A DNA stretch of 64,000 nt from Streptomyces caniscabiei (GCF_014930365.1 NZ_JABXWI010000004.1:434001-498000), one strand, 5' to 3'; counted from the stretch's first letter, positions 39,139 to 48,900 are shown. Program-made: numbers and translations. The notes: a model not told the origin generated them from the sequence alone.

Positions 39139-41424
39139 CTACTCCCCTTCGTCGAACCGGGCGTCGTGACCGTCGCCCTTGATGTGGCGGGCGGGGTTGT
39201 GCCCCTGCTCCATCAGATCGACCGCCCAGGCCGTCTCCTGCACACCTTCCAGCTTGCAGAAGCCGGGATTCGCGCCGATCCGGAAGGTGCCGTAGACGGG
39301 GGTGCCGTCGCCGTTGGAGGGCAGGAAGTGCAGGGGTGAGGGGCCTCGGGAGGCGTAGACGACACAGTCGGAGAGGACCGCCAGCGGATGGAGGCCGGTC
39401 AGTGCGGCGAGCCGGGCGGCCTTGCGGTGCAGGTTCACCCGCGCCTTGGCGATGACGGCCGCGCGGATGTACGGGTTCCAGGTGGGGCGTTCCAGGGCGG
39501 GCCAGCGCTCTCCGTCCCTGTAGTGGCGGCCCTGGGGGCGTTCGCGGAGCTTGCCGATGCCGCCCTTGACCGTCGATTTGATCGCCGCCAGCACCATCGC
39601 GCCCTGCCGGTGCCGACGGACCAGGGTCGACAGTTCCCCGTCGCTCACGTCGGCCGGTGCGCCGGGCAGTTCGGCGAGCGCGGCACGCAGCGCGTCGAGC
39701 CGGGTCTCGTCGGCGGCCGCGTACGTCCGGTGCAGGGCCATGGCGTCCAGGTACGCCGCCGGGTCGGCGTCCTTGTGGACGGGGATGCCCATGTCCGCGC
39801 TGGTGGTGAGGTAGGCGTCCTTGAGCCGGTCGTGCCACGGGTCCAGGTACGCGCCCGTCTCGCGCCGCAGATACGCCTCGACCGGGCGGATCTCGTGGCC
39901 GAGCTCCTCGGCGTAGGCCAGGGTCGGCGTGCTGTACCAGCCGGGGCCCTCCGGGCGCAGGCCGGTGGAGGTGAAGGGGTTGGGCAGGCGGGGGTCCAGC
40001 TCGATGGCGGAGAGATCGACGAGCCAGGTGCCCGGGGCCTTCTTGTCGAACGCGGGCGCGGTGTGGTGCTCCGGCTCCGACAGGCCGACGGTGAGACGGG
40101 AGGCGGCGGCGAGGAAGGCGGTGTTGACGTCGATGCCCACGGCCCAGGGCCGCAGGCACTCCTCGTCCGACAGCAGCGCCGGATCGCGCACCCACTGGTG
40201 GGCCTCCTCGTCGAGGAAGCCACGGTCCCAGCCCTGCGCCACCGGGTGTTCGAGCGGCGCCTCCGGCGGTGCCGGGTCCGCCGGCCGGGTCAGCGCGCCG
40301 GGGTTCGGGCCGGAGACCCATGCGCCGGTCGCCTCGTCCTTGACGGGGCGGGTGGGCGGCCGTGTCGCGGTCATCAGCTCCAGGCCCGTCACCGCCGTCG
40401 AGCCGCGGGGCGTGAGCACCCGGGTCGCGAACACGCCGAGGACGCGGGCCAGATCGGCCGGGTGCAGCCGGGCGGCGTCGCCCCAGGCCCGGTTGTCCAG
40501 GGCGTCCCATGGCAGGATCGCCAACTGCACGCACTGCCGCAGGCCGCCCTGAGCGGGCCGGTAGATCCGCGGCCACGGACCGAAGCCGCGCTGGGTCAGC
40601 TTCCACTTGGCCCCGGTGATCTGCCGGACGACCGGGTGGTCGTCCGGCAGCCGCAGGCCCCGGCGGTCCTCCAGTCGCTGCGGCAGGCCGAACCGCTCCG
40701 CCGCCGAGGCGGTCAGCGCGATCAGCGGATCGGCGTCCTTGCCGTGCCGGTGCAGCCGGGCCGCACCGATCCCGGACTCCCGCAGCACCCACTCCGCCAG
40801 CCCCGGGATCGTGTCGGCCGTGCACTCCAGCAGCACTCCGCCGAGGCAGAAAACGGTGCCGTCACCGTCCAGCACGCCGAGGGGGCCGTGCGGGAAGGGA
40901 GCGTCGGCGGCGGGCGCGGGCGCCCGCGTCCGCGAGGGCCGCCGCGCCGCCGGCGCGGGCTGCCGCACCGGCTGGGACTCCCGCACGGGCTCGAACGACA
41001 GGGCCTGCCTCACCGGCTCGGCGGACGGGGCTTGCACGATCGGCTCGATGGAGGGGGCTTGCACGATCGGCTCGGCGGTGGGGGCTTGCGCGATCGGCTC
41101 GGGGGGCGGGGCCTGCCCCACCGGCTGAGAGGGCAGGCGCTGCTGCTCCGGCTCGGTCGCCGACTCGGCCGGGTACTTCGCCGCCCAGCCCTCCAGGAGC
41201 CGCAGATACGCCTGGCGTTGGGGCGGGCGTGGCTCGGATCGCCCGCTCTCCCAGTTCTTCACGGTCTGTTTCGTGGTCCGCAGCACCTGTGCCAGCCGGG
41301 CCTGACTGACGCCGGCCGCCTCCCGCAGCCGCCCCCGTTCGTCGGGCGCGGGCAACTCGGGCTCGCCCGCGAGCAGTTCGTCCACCGCGGCGAACAACTC
41401 TTCCTGACTCGGCTTCTGCTGCAC
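39139..41424 (-). CDS. tap: Telomere-associated protein Tap
   Basis: 761 residues from the GTG at 41424, with TAGGAGGT five bases upstream. An N-terminal XRE-type HTH (LREAAGVSQARLAQVLRTTKQTVKNWESGRSEPRPPQRQAY) is followed by a proline-rich linker of about ten-residue repeats (EPIVQAPSIEP style, about 95-165) and a large C-terminal part containing GIDVNTAFLAAASRL and the polymerase-like ALSDCVVYASRG region. Tap binds telomeric single-stranded overhangs and brings Tpg to them. The pair shows that the replicon is linear and, by analogy with characterised Streptomyces chromosomes, that an end may be within some hundred kilobases. Confidence 0.93.
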   Translation of the reverse strand: MQQKPSQEELFAAVDELLAGEPELPAPDERGRLREAAGVSQARLAQVLRTTKQTVKNWESGRSEPRPPQRQAYLRLLEGWAAKYPAESATEPEQQRLPSQPVGQAPPPEPIAQAPTAEPIVQAPSIEPIVQAPSAEPVRQALSFEPVRESQPVRQPAPAARRPSRTRAPAPAADAPFPHGPLGVLDGDGTVFCLGGVLLECTADTIPGLAEWVLRESGIGAARLHRHGKDADPLIALTASAAERFGLPQRLEDRRGLRLPDDHPVVRQITGAKWKLTQRGFGPWPRIYRPAQGGLRQCVQLAILPWDALDNRAWGDAARLHPADLARVLGVFATRVLTPRGSTAVTGLELMTATRPPTRPVKDEATGAWVSGPNPGALTRPADPAPPEAPLEHPVAQGWDRGFLDEEAHQWVRDPALLSDEECLRPWAVGIDVNTAFLAAASRLTVGLSEPEHHTAPAFDKKAPGTWLVDLSAIELDPRLPNPFTSTGLRPEGPGWYSTPTLAYAEELGHEIRPVEAYLRRETGAYLDPWHDRLKDAYLTTSADMGIPVHKDADPAAYLDAMALHRTYAAADETRLDALRAALAELPGAPADVSDGELSTLVRRHRQGAMVLAAIKSTVKGGIGKLRERPQGRHYRDGERWPALERPTWNPYIRAAVIAKARVNLHRKAARLAALTGLHPLAVLSDCVVYASRGPSPLHFLPSNGDGTPVYGTFRIGANPGFCKLEGVQETAWAVDLMEQGHNPARHIKGDGHDARFDEGE

Positions 41425-41776
41425 ACGCCACCTCCTACGCCCCCGCCACACTAGCAGTAATTAACCTCGAATTAGCTCTCTTCCTTATCCCTGAAACAGG
41501 ATTCTCCCGCATTTCACGACCATGGACGCAGAACGAACGGGCACATGGCTCGGAAGGCCAAAAACAAGCGCCGAACGCGCCCGGGAAATACCCCCGCACG
41601 CCCCTCGAAGGGACCGCTGCCGCCTTCCGGAGGAGGCCGCCGGGCGTACGGCCACCCGACCCCGCGCCGCCGCTCACGGGCCCGCCCAGCCATTCACCGA
41701 ACCGTCTCTGACCTGGTGCTTTACCGGAAATCGCCTAGGCTGAAGTCCTCTGCCCGACTCCCTCGGAGGGGACTTC
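41425..41776. other. Divergent control region of tap and the GyrB-like gene
   Basis: This 352-base gap has an AT-rich stretch near tap (41458-41520) that contains TAATT-AACCTCG-AATTA (41458-41474), a 17-bp inverted repeat that may be the tap operator. The right part holds small unsupported ORFs and, next to the GyrB-like start, a hairpin listed separately. TAGGCT (41736-41741) could be a -10 for that gene. Confidence 0.45.
41742..41776 (+). promoter_or_regulatory. Hairpin enclosing the ribosome site of the GyrB-like gene
   Basis: GAAGTCC (41742-41748) pairs with GGACTTC (41770-41776), directly abutting the GTG start. Inside, CTCC (41758-41761) pairs with GGAG (41765-41768), so the whole GGAGGGG ribosome site is base-paired. 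It may be a translational control element or an operator. Confidence 0.45.
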
Positions 41777-42940
41777 GTGAGTGAGGAAGCCGTGGTGTAC
41801 GACGCCACCCGTATCGAGGTGCCGGAGTGGCCGGAAGCCGTGCGGAAGCGGCCCGGTATGTATGTCGGATCGACCGGTGAACGCGGGGTGCACCAGTTGG
41901 TGTTCGAGATCGCCGAGCGGTCGGTGCGCGACGTCGTGGCCGGCCGTGCCCGGTCCGTCGGGATCACCCTCATGGCCGACGGCGGTGTACGGGTCACGGA
42001 CGACGGCCCGGGGGTGCCCGTCGAGGCGGCCGGTCACACGGACGGCCCCGGTCTCGAAACGCTGCTGACCGGTTCGACCGGAAGGACCGGACCTGTCGAC
42101 CGTCATGCCCCCTGCCTGGGCCCCTTCGGCGTCGGTCCCAGCGTCACCAACGCCCTCTCCAGCCGGCTGACCGCCGAGGTGCGGCGCGACGGGATCCGCT
42201 GGGTCCAGGAGTACGCCCGCGGCCGTGCGATCACCGAGCCCACGGCCGCCGGTACGGCGACCGGCAGCGGGACGACCGTCACCTTCTGGCCCGACGCCGA
42301 CATCTTCCCGGCGGCGCGGTGCTCGTCCGCCGTCCTGACCGAGCGCTTCAGGGAACTGGCCTTCCTGAACCGACGCCTGGACCTGCGCCTGACCGACGAA
42401 CAGTCACCGGGCGGGTCCCGCTCGGAGCGGTTCCGATTCCCGGGCGGGGCCCTGGACCTCGTCGCGTTCCTCGACGAGGCGTGCGAGGGGATTCCCCTCC
42501 ACCCGGACGTCATCGGTGTCGAGCGGGAGGACGCGCGCATGGCGGGGACCGTGGAAGTGGCCTTGCGGTGGTGCGAGGGTCACGGGGAGGAGATCCGCGG
42601 CTTCGCCAACAGCCGGCCCACTTCCGAAGGCGGCACCCACCTGACGGGCTTCCGCGACGGGCTGACGGCCGCGATCGACGCCTACGCACGCGGGCGGCGG
42701 TTGCTCACCGCGTCGGACCCCGGTCTCGGCGCCGACCGGATCACCGAGGGCCTGACGGCGGTCGTGTCGGTGAAGCTGGACCGGCCCGAGTACCTCGGCG
42801 CCACCCGCGGACGGCTCGGCGGCGCGGACGTGCGGGCCGGCGTCGCGGAGGTGGTCCGTGAAAGCCTGGGGACCTGGCTGGAGGCCCATCCGGAACAGGC
42901 CCGAGCCGTCGTCGGCCGCCTTCTGCGGCGGGGCCGGTAA
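41777..42940 (+). CDS. GyrB-like protein consisting only of the ATPase/transducer half
   Basis: 387 residues from the GTG at 41777, closely matching the 43-kDa N-terminal half of gyrase B; TOPRIM and tail are absent and the next frame does not supply them. Recognisable blocks: IEVPEWPEAVRKRPGMYVGST, GHKL box 1 HQLVFEIAERSVRD, box 2 VTDDGPGVPVE, G-loop PFGVGPSVTNALSSRL, GTTVTFWPDADIF, and the transducer QTK loop as YLGATRGRLGG. Key changes against E. coli GyrB: Asn46 to Arg in box 1, Gln335 to Ala and Lys337 to Arg in the QTK loop. Glu42 and Asp73 equivalents remain. ATP hydrolysis is therefore doubtful. It is divergent from tap-tpg. Role unknown. Confidence 0.82.
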   Translation: MSEEAVVYDATRIEVPEWPEAVRKRPGMYVGSTGERGVHQLVFEIAERSVRDVVAGRARSVGITLMADGGVRVTDDGPGVPVEAAGHTDGPGLETLLTGSTGRTGPVDRHAPCLGPFGVGPSVTNALSSRLTAEVRRDGIRWVQEYARGRAITEPTAAGTATGSGTTVTFWPDADIFPAARCSSAVLTERFRELAFLNRRLDLRLTDEQSPGGSRSERFRFPGGALDLVAFLDEACEGIPLHPDVIGVEREDARMAGTVEVALRWCEGHGEEIRGFANSRPTSEGGTHLTGFRDGLTAAIDAYARGRRLLTASDPGLGADRITEGLTAVVSVKLDRPEYLGATRGRLGGADVRAGVAEVVRESLGTWLEAHPEQARAVVGRLLRRGR

Positions 42941-43020
42941 GGGGTGATGGCGCAGCATCTCCCCGGAGTACGCCATCGCGCGGTCTGACGTCCCTCTTGT
43001 CGTCAGGGCCGCCAGGCACC

Positions 43021-43061
43021 GGTGAGTGGTCCGGGCCTGCCCTCGGACCGGATCACTCACC
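43021..43061. terminator. Bidirectional hairpin between the GyrB-like and GNAT genes
   Basis: GGTGAGTG (43021-43028) pairs with CACTCACC (43054-43061); GTCCG (43029-43033) pairs with CGGAC (43044-43048) across a small bulge. It lies between two convergent stops. Confidence 0.65.
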
Positions 43062-43076
43062 GCGTGCTGCTCCTCG

Positions 43077-43976
43077 CTAGGCCGCTCGGCCCGCCGGGTG
43101 GAAGTTGATGCGTTCGCTGATGACGGGGAAGCCGGCCTTGGTGAAGTTCGCGGCCATGGGGAAGTTGTCGCGGTCCGTGGCTGCGCTGACGGACTCCGCG
43201 CCCTGCTCGACGAGGAAGTGGGTGCACTCCGCGAGGAGGTCGTAGGCATAGCCGCGGCCGCGCTGTTCCGGTACGACTCCGATGAAGCCGATGGTCGGGC
43301 CGGACGGGTTGTGGGCCGGGATGTGGATGCCTGCCAGGTCGCCCTCCGGGGTGTGCGCGACCTGCCACCACTCCCGCGGGGAGGGACACCAGTGGAAGAA
43401 GTCGAGTTCCTCCTGGGCGGCCCGGTCGAGGCCACCCTCCTCCGTGGCCCTGAGCGCGTGGGCGTCCAGGGTGACGGAGTGGATGCGGCGCAACGCGTCG
43501 AAGAACACGGCGTCGTCGGGTTCGGCGCTGAAGCGCAGCCGTCCGGGCCGCTCGGGCAGGCCCTGCTCCGGGATCCAGCGGTAGAGGAAGCGTTCCACCA
43601 GGAGTTCGTACCCCGCGGCGCGTGCGGCGCCGAAGCGCGTCTCGGCGGTGGCGCGCAGGTCGTTCCTCTCCCGCCAGCCGCCGGGCAGGTTGATCTCGAG
43701 TTCGACCTGCCAGGGAGCGGTGCGCAGGAGTTCGGCTCCGGCCTCCTCCTCGCCCTCGGCCACGTCGAACCAGTTGATGTTGACGGGCTCCGAGTCGCCG
43801 GGGCCGCCCCACCATGCGCCGCGTGCGACGACCTCGCCGTCGCGCAGGGCGACGCGCTTCCAGTCGGGGCGGAACCGGGTACGCCGGTGGGCTTCACGGG
43901 CGCCCAGGGGGTCGGGGAGTGCGTCGAAGAGATGAGCATCGCTCGCGGAGAGCGTGCGGATGACCAGATCGGTCAT
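43077..43976 (-). CDS. GNAT-family N-acetyltransferase
   Basis: 299 residues from the ATG at 43976, with GGAGG upstream. The C-terminal GNAT domain holds the acetyl-CoA loop GVVPEQRGRGYAYDLLAE and ends with SAATDRDNFPMAANFTKAGFPVISERINF, a pattern common in streptomycete GNATs with two domains. The N-terminal half has a degenerate GNAT-like fold (DWKRVALRDGEVVARGAWWG). Substrate unknown. It is alone on its strand, 180 bases from the next gene. Confidence 0.82.
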   Translation of the reverse strand: MTDLVIRTLSASDAHLFDALPDPLGAREAHRRTRFRPDWKRVALRDGEVVARGAWWGGPGDSEPVNINWFDVAEGEEEAGAELLRTAPWQVELEINLPGGWRERNDLRATAETRFGAARAAGYELLVERFLYRWIPEQGLPERPGRLRFSAEPDDAVFFDALRRIHSVTLDAHALRATEEGGLDRAAQEELDFFHWCPSPREWWQVAHTPEGDLAGIHIPAHNPSGPTIGFIGVVPEQRGRGYAYDLLAECTHFLVEQGAESVSAATDRDNFPMAANFTKAGFPVISERINFHPAGRAA

Positions 43977-44182
43977 GGATTCCTCCGGGATACAGGCTGT
44001 TTGGAGCGCTCCCGGTCAGAACTGGCGAACCACGCCGGGACAGCGGAAAAGGGAGCGCTGGAAAGTCATGAACTGCACGGCACTCGCCTCCTTCCGTCCG
44101 TTTCAGGGCGTGAAGCCACACCGTACGTGATCTTCCGCGGGTCCGTCCACGGATTCCGCTAGCCGCACGGGAACAGGGGCTC

Positions 44183-44210
44183 CCCTGATGTCCGGGTCAG
44201 GACATCAGGG
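44183..44210 (-). terminator. Hairpin overlapping the end of the SUKH-like gene
   Basis: CCCTGATGTCC (44183-44193) pairs perfectly with GGACATCAGGG (44200-44210) around 6 bases. The stop codon of the SUKH-like gene (44197-44199) lies in the loop. Confidence 0.65.
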
Positions 44211-44763
44211 CGAGGAGTCCGATCTCCGGGGCCAGGGCTCCGGGCTGGGCAAGGGCGCGGAAGTCGTCCTCGACCGAGGCCAGGTCGAGGACGCCGGCGC
44301 GCACGGCGCCGTAGCGGACCAGCGACCACAGGAAGACGTCGAGGTTGTCGTACTGGGTGTCGGCCTCGATGACCTGCTCCTCGTGGAACCACACCGCGAC
44401 GCGGCCGTCGGTGAGGACGACGTAGTAGTTGCCTCCGCCGTCGCAGCCGACGGACCACACGTCGTCGTCGGAGAGCTCCGTCTCGTAGTCGGAGTCGAGG
44501 ATCACCGCGTCGTTCTCGGCGAACTCGAAGGCGTACGACCAGTCGTAGAGGTCGAGGAACCGCGGCATGGCTCCCGAGCGGACCCTGCGGTCGAACGCGG
44601 CCAGTGCGGTCGCGGCGGCGGGCGGGAGCCGGGTGAGGAACGGGGCGACCGGGCGGGTCGACGCGGGCAGGTCGACGCGCTCCTCGTCGGGGAACCAGCG
44701 CGCCAGATCCGCGTCCAGCCCGCGCTCCACATATCCGGTCAGCTGATCGACGGTGAGAGGCAT
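44197..44763 (-). CDS. SMI1/KNR4 (SUKH)-like protein
   Basis: 188 residues. The core FLDLYDWSYAFEFAENDAVILDSDYETEL, WSVGCDGGGNYYVVLTDGRVAVWFHEEQVIEADTQYDNLDVFLWSLVRY has the strand pattern of SUKH-superfamily proteins, which often act as immunity proteins to contact-dependent or polymorphic toxins but also occur alone. No toxin gene is adjacent. A -10-like TAGCCT (44775-44770, minus) ends 6 bases before the ATG and no ribosome site is present, so the mRNA may be leaderless, as for the ArsR-like gene at 23776. Confidence 0.65.
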   Translation of the reverse strand: MPLTVDQLTGYVERGLDADLARWFPDEERVDLPASTRPVAPFLTRLPPAAATALAAFDRRVRSGAMPRFLDLYDWSYAFEFAENDAVILDSDYETELSDDDVWSVGCDGGGNYYVVLTDGRVAVWFHEEQVIEADTQYDNLDVFLWSLVRYGAVRAGVLDLASVEDDFRALAQPGALAPEIGLLALMS

Positions 44764-44857
44764 GCCGCGAGGCTAGCCGAGGGAGATGAAGCGGAGAGTG
44801 CCTGTTCAGTGGGTTACGTAGGCCCGTACGTACTTCCACCGACCTGCGGCCCGCGTG

Positions 44858-45667
44858 TCAGTCGGCCGGTCCCCCGGCCGCCCAGTCGCGGATGAGCCGG
44901 ATCGTGCGGTCGGTCCGCTCCTCGTGCACATAGTGGCCGGTGTGGGGCCAGTGCTCGACGCGCGAGCCGGGCACCCGCAGGGTGCCGCGCTCCCACTCGG
45001 CGTACTCCTCGAACGACCACACCGTGAGCGCCGGTTGGGTCCGGCGGCGCAGATACGTCTCGCTGTGCGGGCGGACCCCCACCGCTCCGGGATCGGTGTA
45101 CATACCGGCGTACGCCTGGGCGATGACGTGGTCCGGTGTGCCGAGCACGGTGCGGATGTGTGCGGTACGGAGTCCGGGCGGGGCCTGCGGGGAGAAGGCG
45201 CCGGCCACGAGGTCGGCGGCGGCCAGGGCGCCGTGCTCCCGGTACGCGGCGAGGCGGGCGGGGATCCCGGCGGCCTCGGCCGCGTCGGCGCCGTGCGCGG
45301 GGTCGAGGGCGATGACCGAGCGCACAGCCCCCGGGTGGCGGACGGCGAGCAGGTTGACGACCTGGACGCCCATGGAGTGGCCGACGGCGACGACCGGACC
45401 GACGTCCAGGGAGTCGATCAGCGCGGCCAGGTCCTCGGCCATCTCCGCCGGGGTGTTGCCCTCGTCCGGGACCTCGGAGCGGCCGTGGCCGCGCAGGTCG
45501 GGGACGAGGACGCGGAACCGGTCGGCGAGCGCCTCGGCGTGCGGCGACCATTCCCGGCCGTCGCCGCCCCAGCCGTGCACGAGCAGCAGCGCGGCGGCGC
45601 CCTCGTCGGCCCGAGGGCCGAGGGAGGTGCAGAAGAGGCGGATGCGGCCGAGGTCCAGCAGGGTCAT
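44858..45667 (-). CDS. Alpha/beta-fold hydrolase
   Basis: 269 residues from the ATG at 45667; the longer in-frame N-terminus is low-complexity and unlike the family, though no strong ribosome site decides it. Oxyanion region LLLVHGWGGDGREW, LVPDLRGHGRSEVP, nucleophile elbow VAVGHSMGVQV with Ser about 96, and a C-terminal HWPHTGHYVHEE histidine. A typical serine esterase/haloperoxidase-like hydrolase; substrate unknown. No signal peptide. Confidence 0.85.
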   Translation of the reverse strand: MTLLDLGRIRLFCTSLGPRADEGAAALLLVHGWGGDGREWSPHAEALADRFRVLVPDLRGHGRSEVPDEGNTPAEMAEDLAALIDSLDVGPVVAVGHSMGVQVVNLLAVRHPGAVRSVIALDPAHGADAAEAAGIPARLAAYREHGALAAADLVAGAFSPQAPPGLRTAHIRTVLGTPDHVIAQAYAGMYTDPGAVGVRPHSETYLRRRTQPALTVWSFEEYAEWERGTLRVPGSRVEHWPHTGHYVHEERTDRTIRLIRDWAAGGPAD

Positions 45668-45966
45668 GAGGGGTCGTCCGAGGTGGTGCGGTGGGTGGCG
45701 TGCGCGCATCCGCGCGGGACGGGAGCATGGGTCACGGGGCACTCCGCCGGGTCGGTGATTCAGAGCGTGGACAGCAGTGTGCCCAACCCAGCGGTGTCGC
45801 ACCGGTTCGGCGCGCCCTCCGCCCGGAGCCGGACCACCGCCCGGGGAGCTGCCGGGGGGACGGACCGGCTGGTGCCATCGGGACGGACCGGCCGGTGCCC
45901 GAGGGACGGACCGGTGGAGCGGGGCGCCGGCGCGGTCCCCCGTACCGCGCCGGCGCCCCTGGTCGG
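45668..45966 (-). other. 299-base gap with short repeats
   Basis: GACGGACCGG occurs at 45859, 45882 and 45905, a regular 23-bp period, just left of a terminator hairpin. The rest carries no ORF I can support; it includes the leader of the alpha/beta hydrolase without a clear promoter. Confidence 0.45.
45921..45959 (-). terminator. Strong hairpin terminating the second ABC-transporter operon
   Basis: GGGGCGCCGGCGCGGT (45921-45936) pairs perfectly with ACCGCGCCGGCGCCCC (45944-45959) around a 7-base loop, 8 bases beyond the stop codon of the large secreted enzyme. Confidence 0.8.
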
Positions 45967-48900
45967 TCAGCGGCCCCGGTGGAGGACCAGCGTGCTGAGG
46001 GGGCCGAGCCCGGGCCGTTCCCCGGCGCCGATCGTCCTGCCGGTGGCCAGGTCGCGGGCCGGGCCGAACCCGCGGCGGGCGGGCAGGGTGAAGGTCCGGT
46101 CGGTGGTGGTGTTCATGGCGATCAGATAGTCGCCGTACTCGCAGAGGTAGAACGGCGCGCGGCCGACGAGCATGGTCTCCACGCCGTCGAAGTGGACGCC
46201 GAGGGTGGGGTCAGGGATGTCGTCCGGGATCGGCGCGAGGTGGTAGACGTCGCCCTCCTGGGACTGGTGGAGGGTGTCGCCCGGCGGTGGGAAGCCGCCC
46301 GGCGGGAGGTGGCCGGCGCCGGGGTCGTTGATGGCGTAGTCCCAGAGGATCCAGTCCCGTGCCGTGAACGTCTCGTCGGTGGTGCCGGCGCTGCGCTGGC
46401 GGACGGTGGCCGAGCGCTGGTCTACGGGGGTGAGGTGGTGGACGCGGGCGTAGTCGTTGACGCCCTGGCGGGACCTCCAGTAGAGGGACGCGAACAGCAG
46501 TTCCTCGCCGTTCTTGACGGCCAGGCAGCCGTTCTCCTCGTCGGTGAAGACGAAGTCGGGCTCGTTCCAGGCGGTGGGGACGCGGGCGGGCCGGGCGGCG
46601 AGGGCCTGGAAGGTGTCCCAGTCGCGGGAGACCAGGCGCAGCGCGGCGAGGCCGACGCGGGTCCAGGAGTGGTGGACCAGCAGGTCGAGCTGTCGGTGGA
46701 ACTGGCCGTCGGCCACCATCTCCTGGGTCCAGCCGACGATGTCGGGGTCCTTGAAGACGGCCGCGGACATCACGGGGTGGGAGTCCCAGGCGGTGCGGGA
46801 GGCGTAGGCGATCTCGCCGGGGTAGACCTCGTTGCGCCAGCCGATGACGGTCTCGATGCGGGAGACGCGGGCGCCCGTCTCGTCGATGTCGACGACCCGG
46901 AACCGGCCGCGCGCCTTGATGATCTTGATCATCTGTTCGCGCAGTTCGGGGGCCTCCCGCGCGTCGTGGCCGCGGGTGACCGACTCGTACATCATGACGA
47001 GCCAGTCGACGACCTCGCCGTAGCTGCCCACGTAGCCCAGTTCGCGGGTCAGGCCCGCCCGGGTGACCTGGTGGTAGGTCTCGCCGAGCGGCTTGGTCGG
47101 GTTGCCGTCCTTGTCCTCCCGGCCGAGGTAGGGCTTCATGCCGAGCGACTGGTACAGGTAGTCGCGGGCCTTGTCCTCCGGCAGCGCGAGGTCGGGGTCG
47201 AGCAGGCGCAGGCCCCGGTTGGCCTGGTAGAGGCCGATGGCGCAGATCTGGGACTGGTTGGTGTAGTGCGGGAAGTGCTGCCGCCAGTAGTCCCTGCTGG
47301 TCTTGAGCATGTCGATGTAGGCGACGCGGCGCACGGGCTGTTCGACGGTACCGGCGCCCTCCGGCGCGGTGACGGTCAGGTCGTCGAACCAGGCGGTGCC
47401 GGGGCCGGACAGCCGCAGATGGAACTCGACCTGGGTGGCCCCGGCCGGGGTCTCCAGGTCGATCGAGACCTGCTCCCAGTCGTGCGTGCCGGTGGCGGCG
47501 AACTTCCGGTGGTCGCCGCCGACCAGCTTGCCGCTCGCGTCGAAGAAGAGCGGGTCGATGTGCGCGCCCGTCCCGGTGACGCCGTCGGTCCTGATCCACG
47601 CGCTGTAGGTGTACGTGCCCTCGCCGACCTGGACCCTCGCCGTGTTGTGGGCGGTGACGAAGCCGTTCGAGGCGGTGGCGGCGACCTTCAGCGAGGCGGA
47701 GCCGCTGCGGTGGACATCGGTGACCCGGGACCAGGAGGCGTCGGCCGTCCTGCCCCAGCTGGGCACGGTCCAGCCCAGGGGCACGGTGGCGATGCCCTGT
47801 TCGAAGCCGGGGTTGCGCAGCTCGCTCGGCTCGATCAGTTCGACCGAGTCGAACCAGGCGGTGCCCGGGCCGGACAGCCGCAGATGCATCTCCATCTGGG
47901 TGGCGCCGGCCGGGGTCTCCAGGTCGAGGGAGACGTACTCCCAGTCGTGGGTGCCGGTGGTCGCGAACTTCTTGTGGTCGCTGCCGACCAGTTTGCCGCT
48001 CGCGTCGAAGAACAGTGGGTCGATGTGTGCGCCGGCGCCGGTGACACCGTCGGTCCTGATCCAGGCCGCGTAGGTGTAAGTCCCCTTGCCTATACGGGTC
48101 TTGGGGCTGGAGTAGGTGTACATGTTGCCGCCGGCGGCGGGCACCTGGAGCTTCAGCGAGGCGGAGCCGGTACGGCGGACGGTGGTGTCCCGGGACCAGG
48201 TGGCGCCGACGGTCTGGCCCCAGCTCGGCGCGAGCCAGCCCATGGGGGTCTCGTCGCCCTCCTCGAAGTCCGCGCCCGGCAGCTCGTACGGGGAGCCGGT
48301 GACCTTCTGGTCCAGACGGTCGCCGAGGTGTTCCCAGAGCAGGGCGAGGACGAGACCGACCCGGCCGAAGCCCTGCCACTGCTGGTCTGAGCCGGTGAGC
48401 ACCGAGGCGTCGGACTTCCAGGCCGTGTAACGGCCGTCGATGGCCCGCAGCACCCGGTCCAGGGCGGCGGGCTTGCGGTACGCGGGGCTGCCGGACCACA
48501 GGTAGCCCTCGGCGAGCGACTGGAAGGCCCAGGCGTCCATACCGGCCGGGTTGGCGGTGGTGAGGTAGTTCTTCTGGTCCTTCGCCACGCGCTGCCGTAC
48601 GGCCTCCAGCACCTCGGTGCCTTCGACCTCGCGGGGCTCGAACTCCGGTGCGGGGCCCTGGGGTTCGCCCTTCGGCGGGATGAAGTACGGCTCGGTGTGG
48701 GTGTAGATCCGGTAGATGCCGCGCGAGGGCGTCGTCATCGTCCGGTACAGCTGCTCGGGGTTCTGGCCGTAGGACCAGATGCGTCCCATGGCGCGGATCT
48801 CCAGCGTCACCTTCTCCTTGCCGGCCGTCATTCTCTCCGGCAGCGGCAGGGTGTGGAAGAAGAAGCGGCCCGGGGCACGCGGCGCCGTGTCGAGGATGTC

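Noticed and set aside
41522..41784. Small basic ORFs upstream of the GyrB-like gene
   Set aside because: They lack ribosome sites, overlap each other in two frames and run into the hairpin and the real start.
41777..42940. Functional DNA gyrase B or novobiocin-resistant GyrB
   Set aside because: The cleavage half is missing and ATPase residues are altered, so it cannot act as gyrase B.
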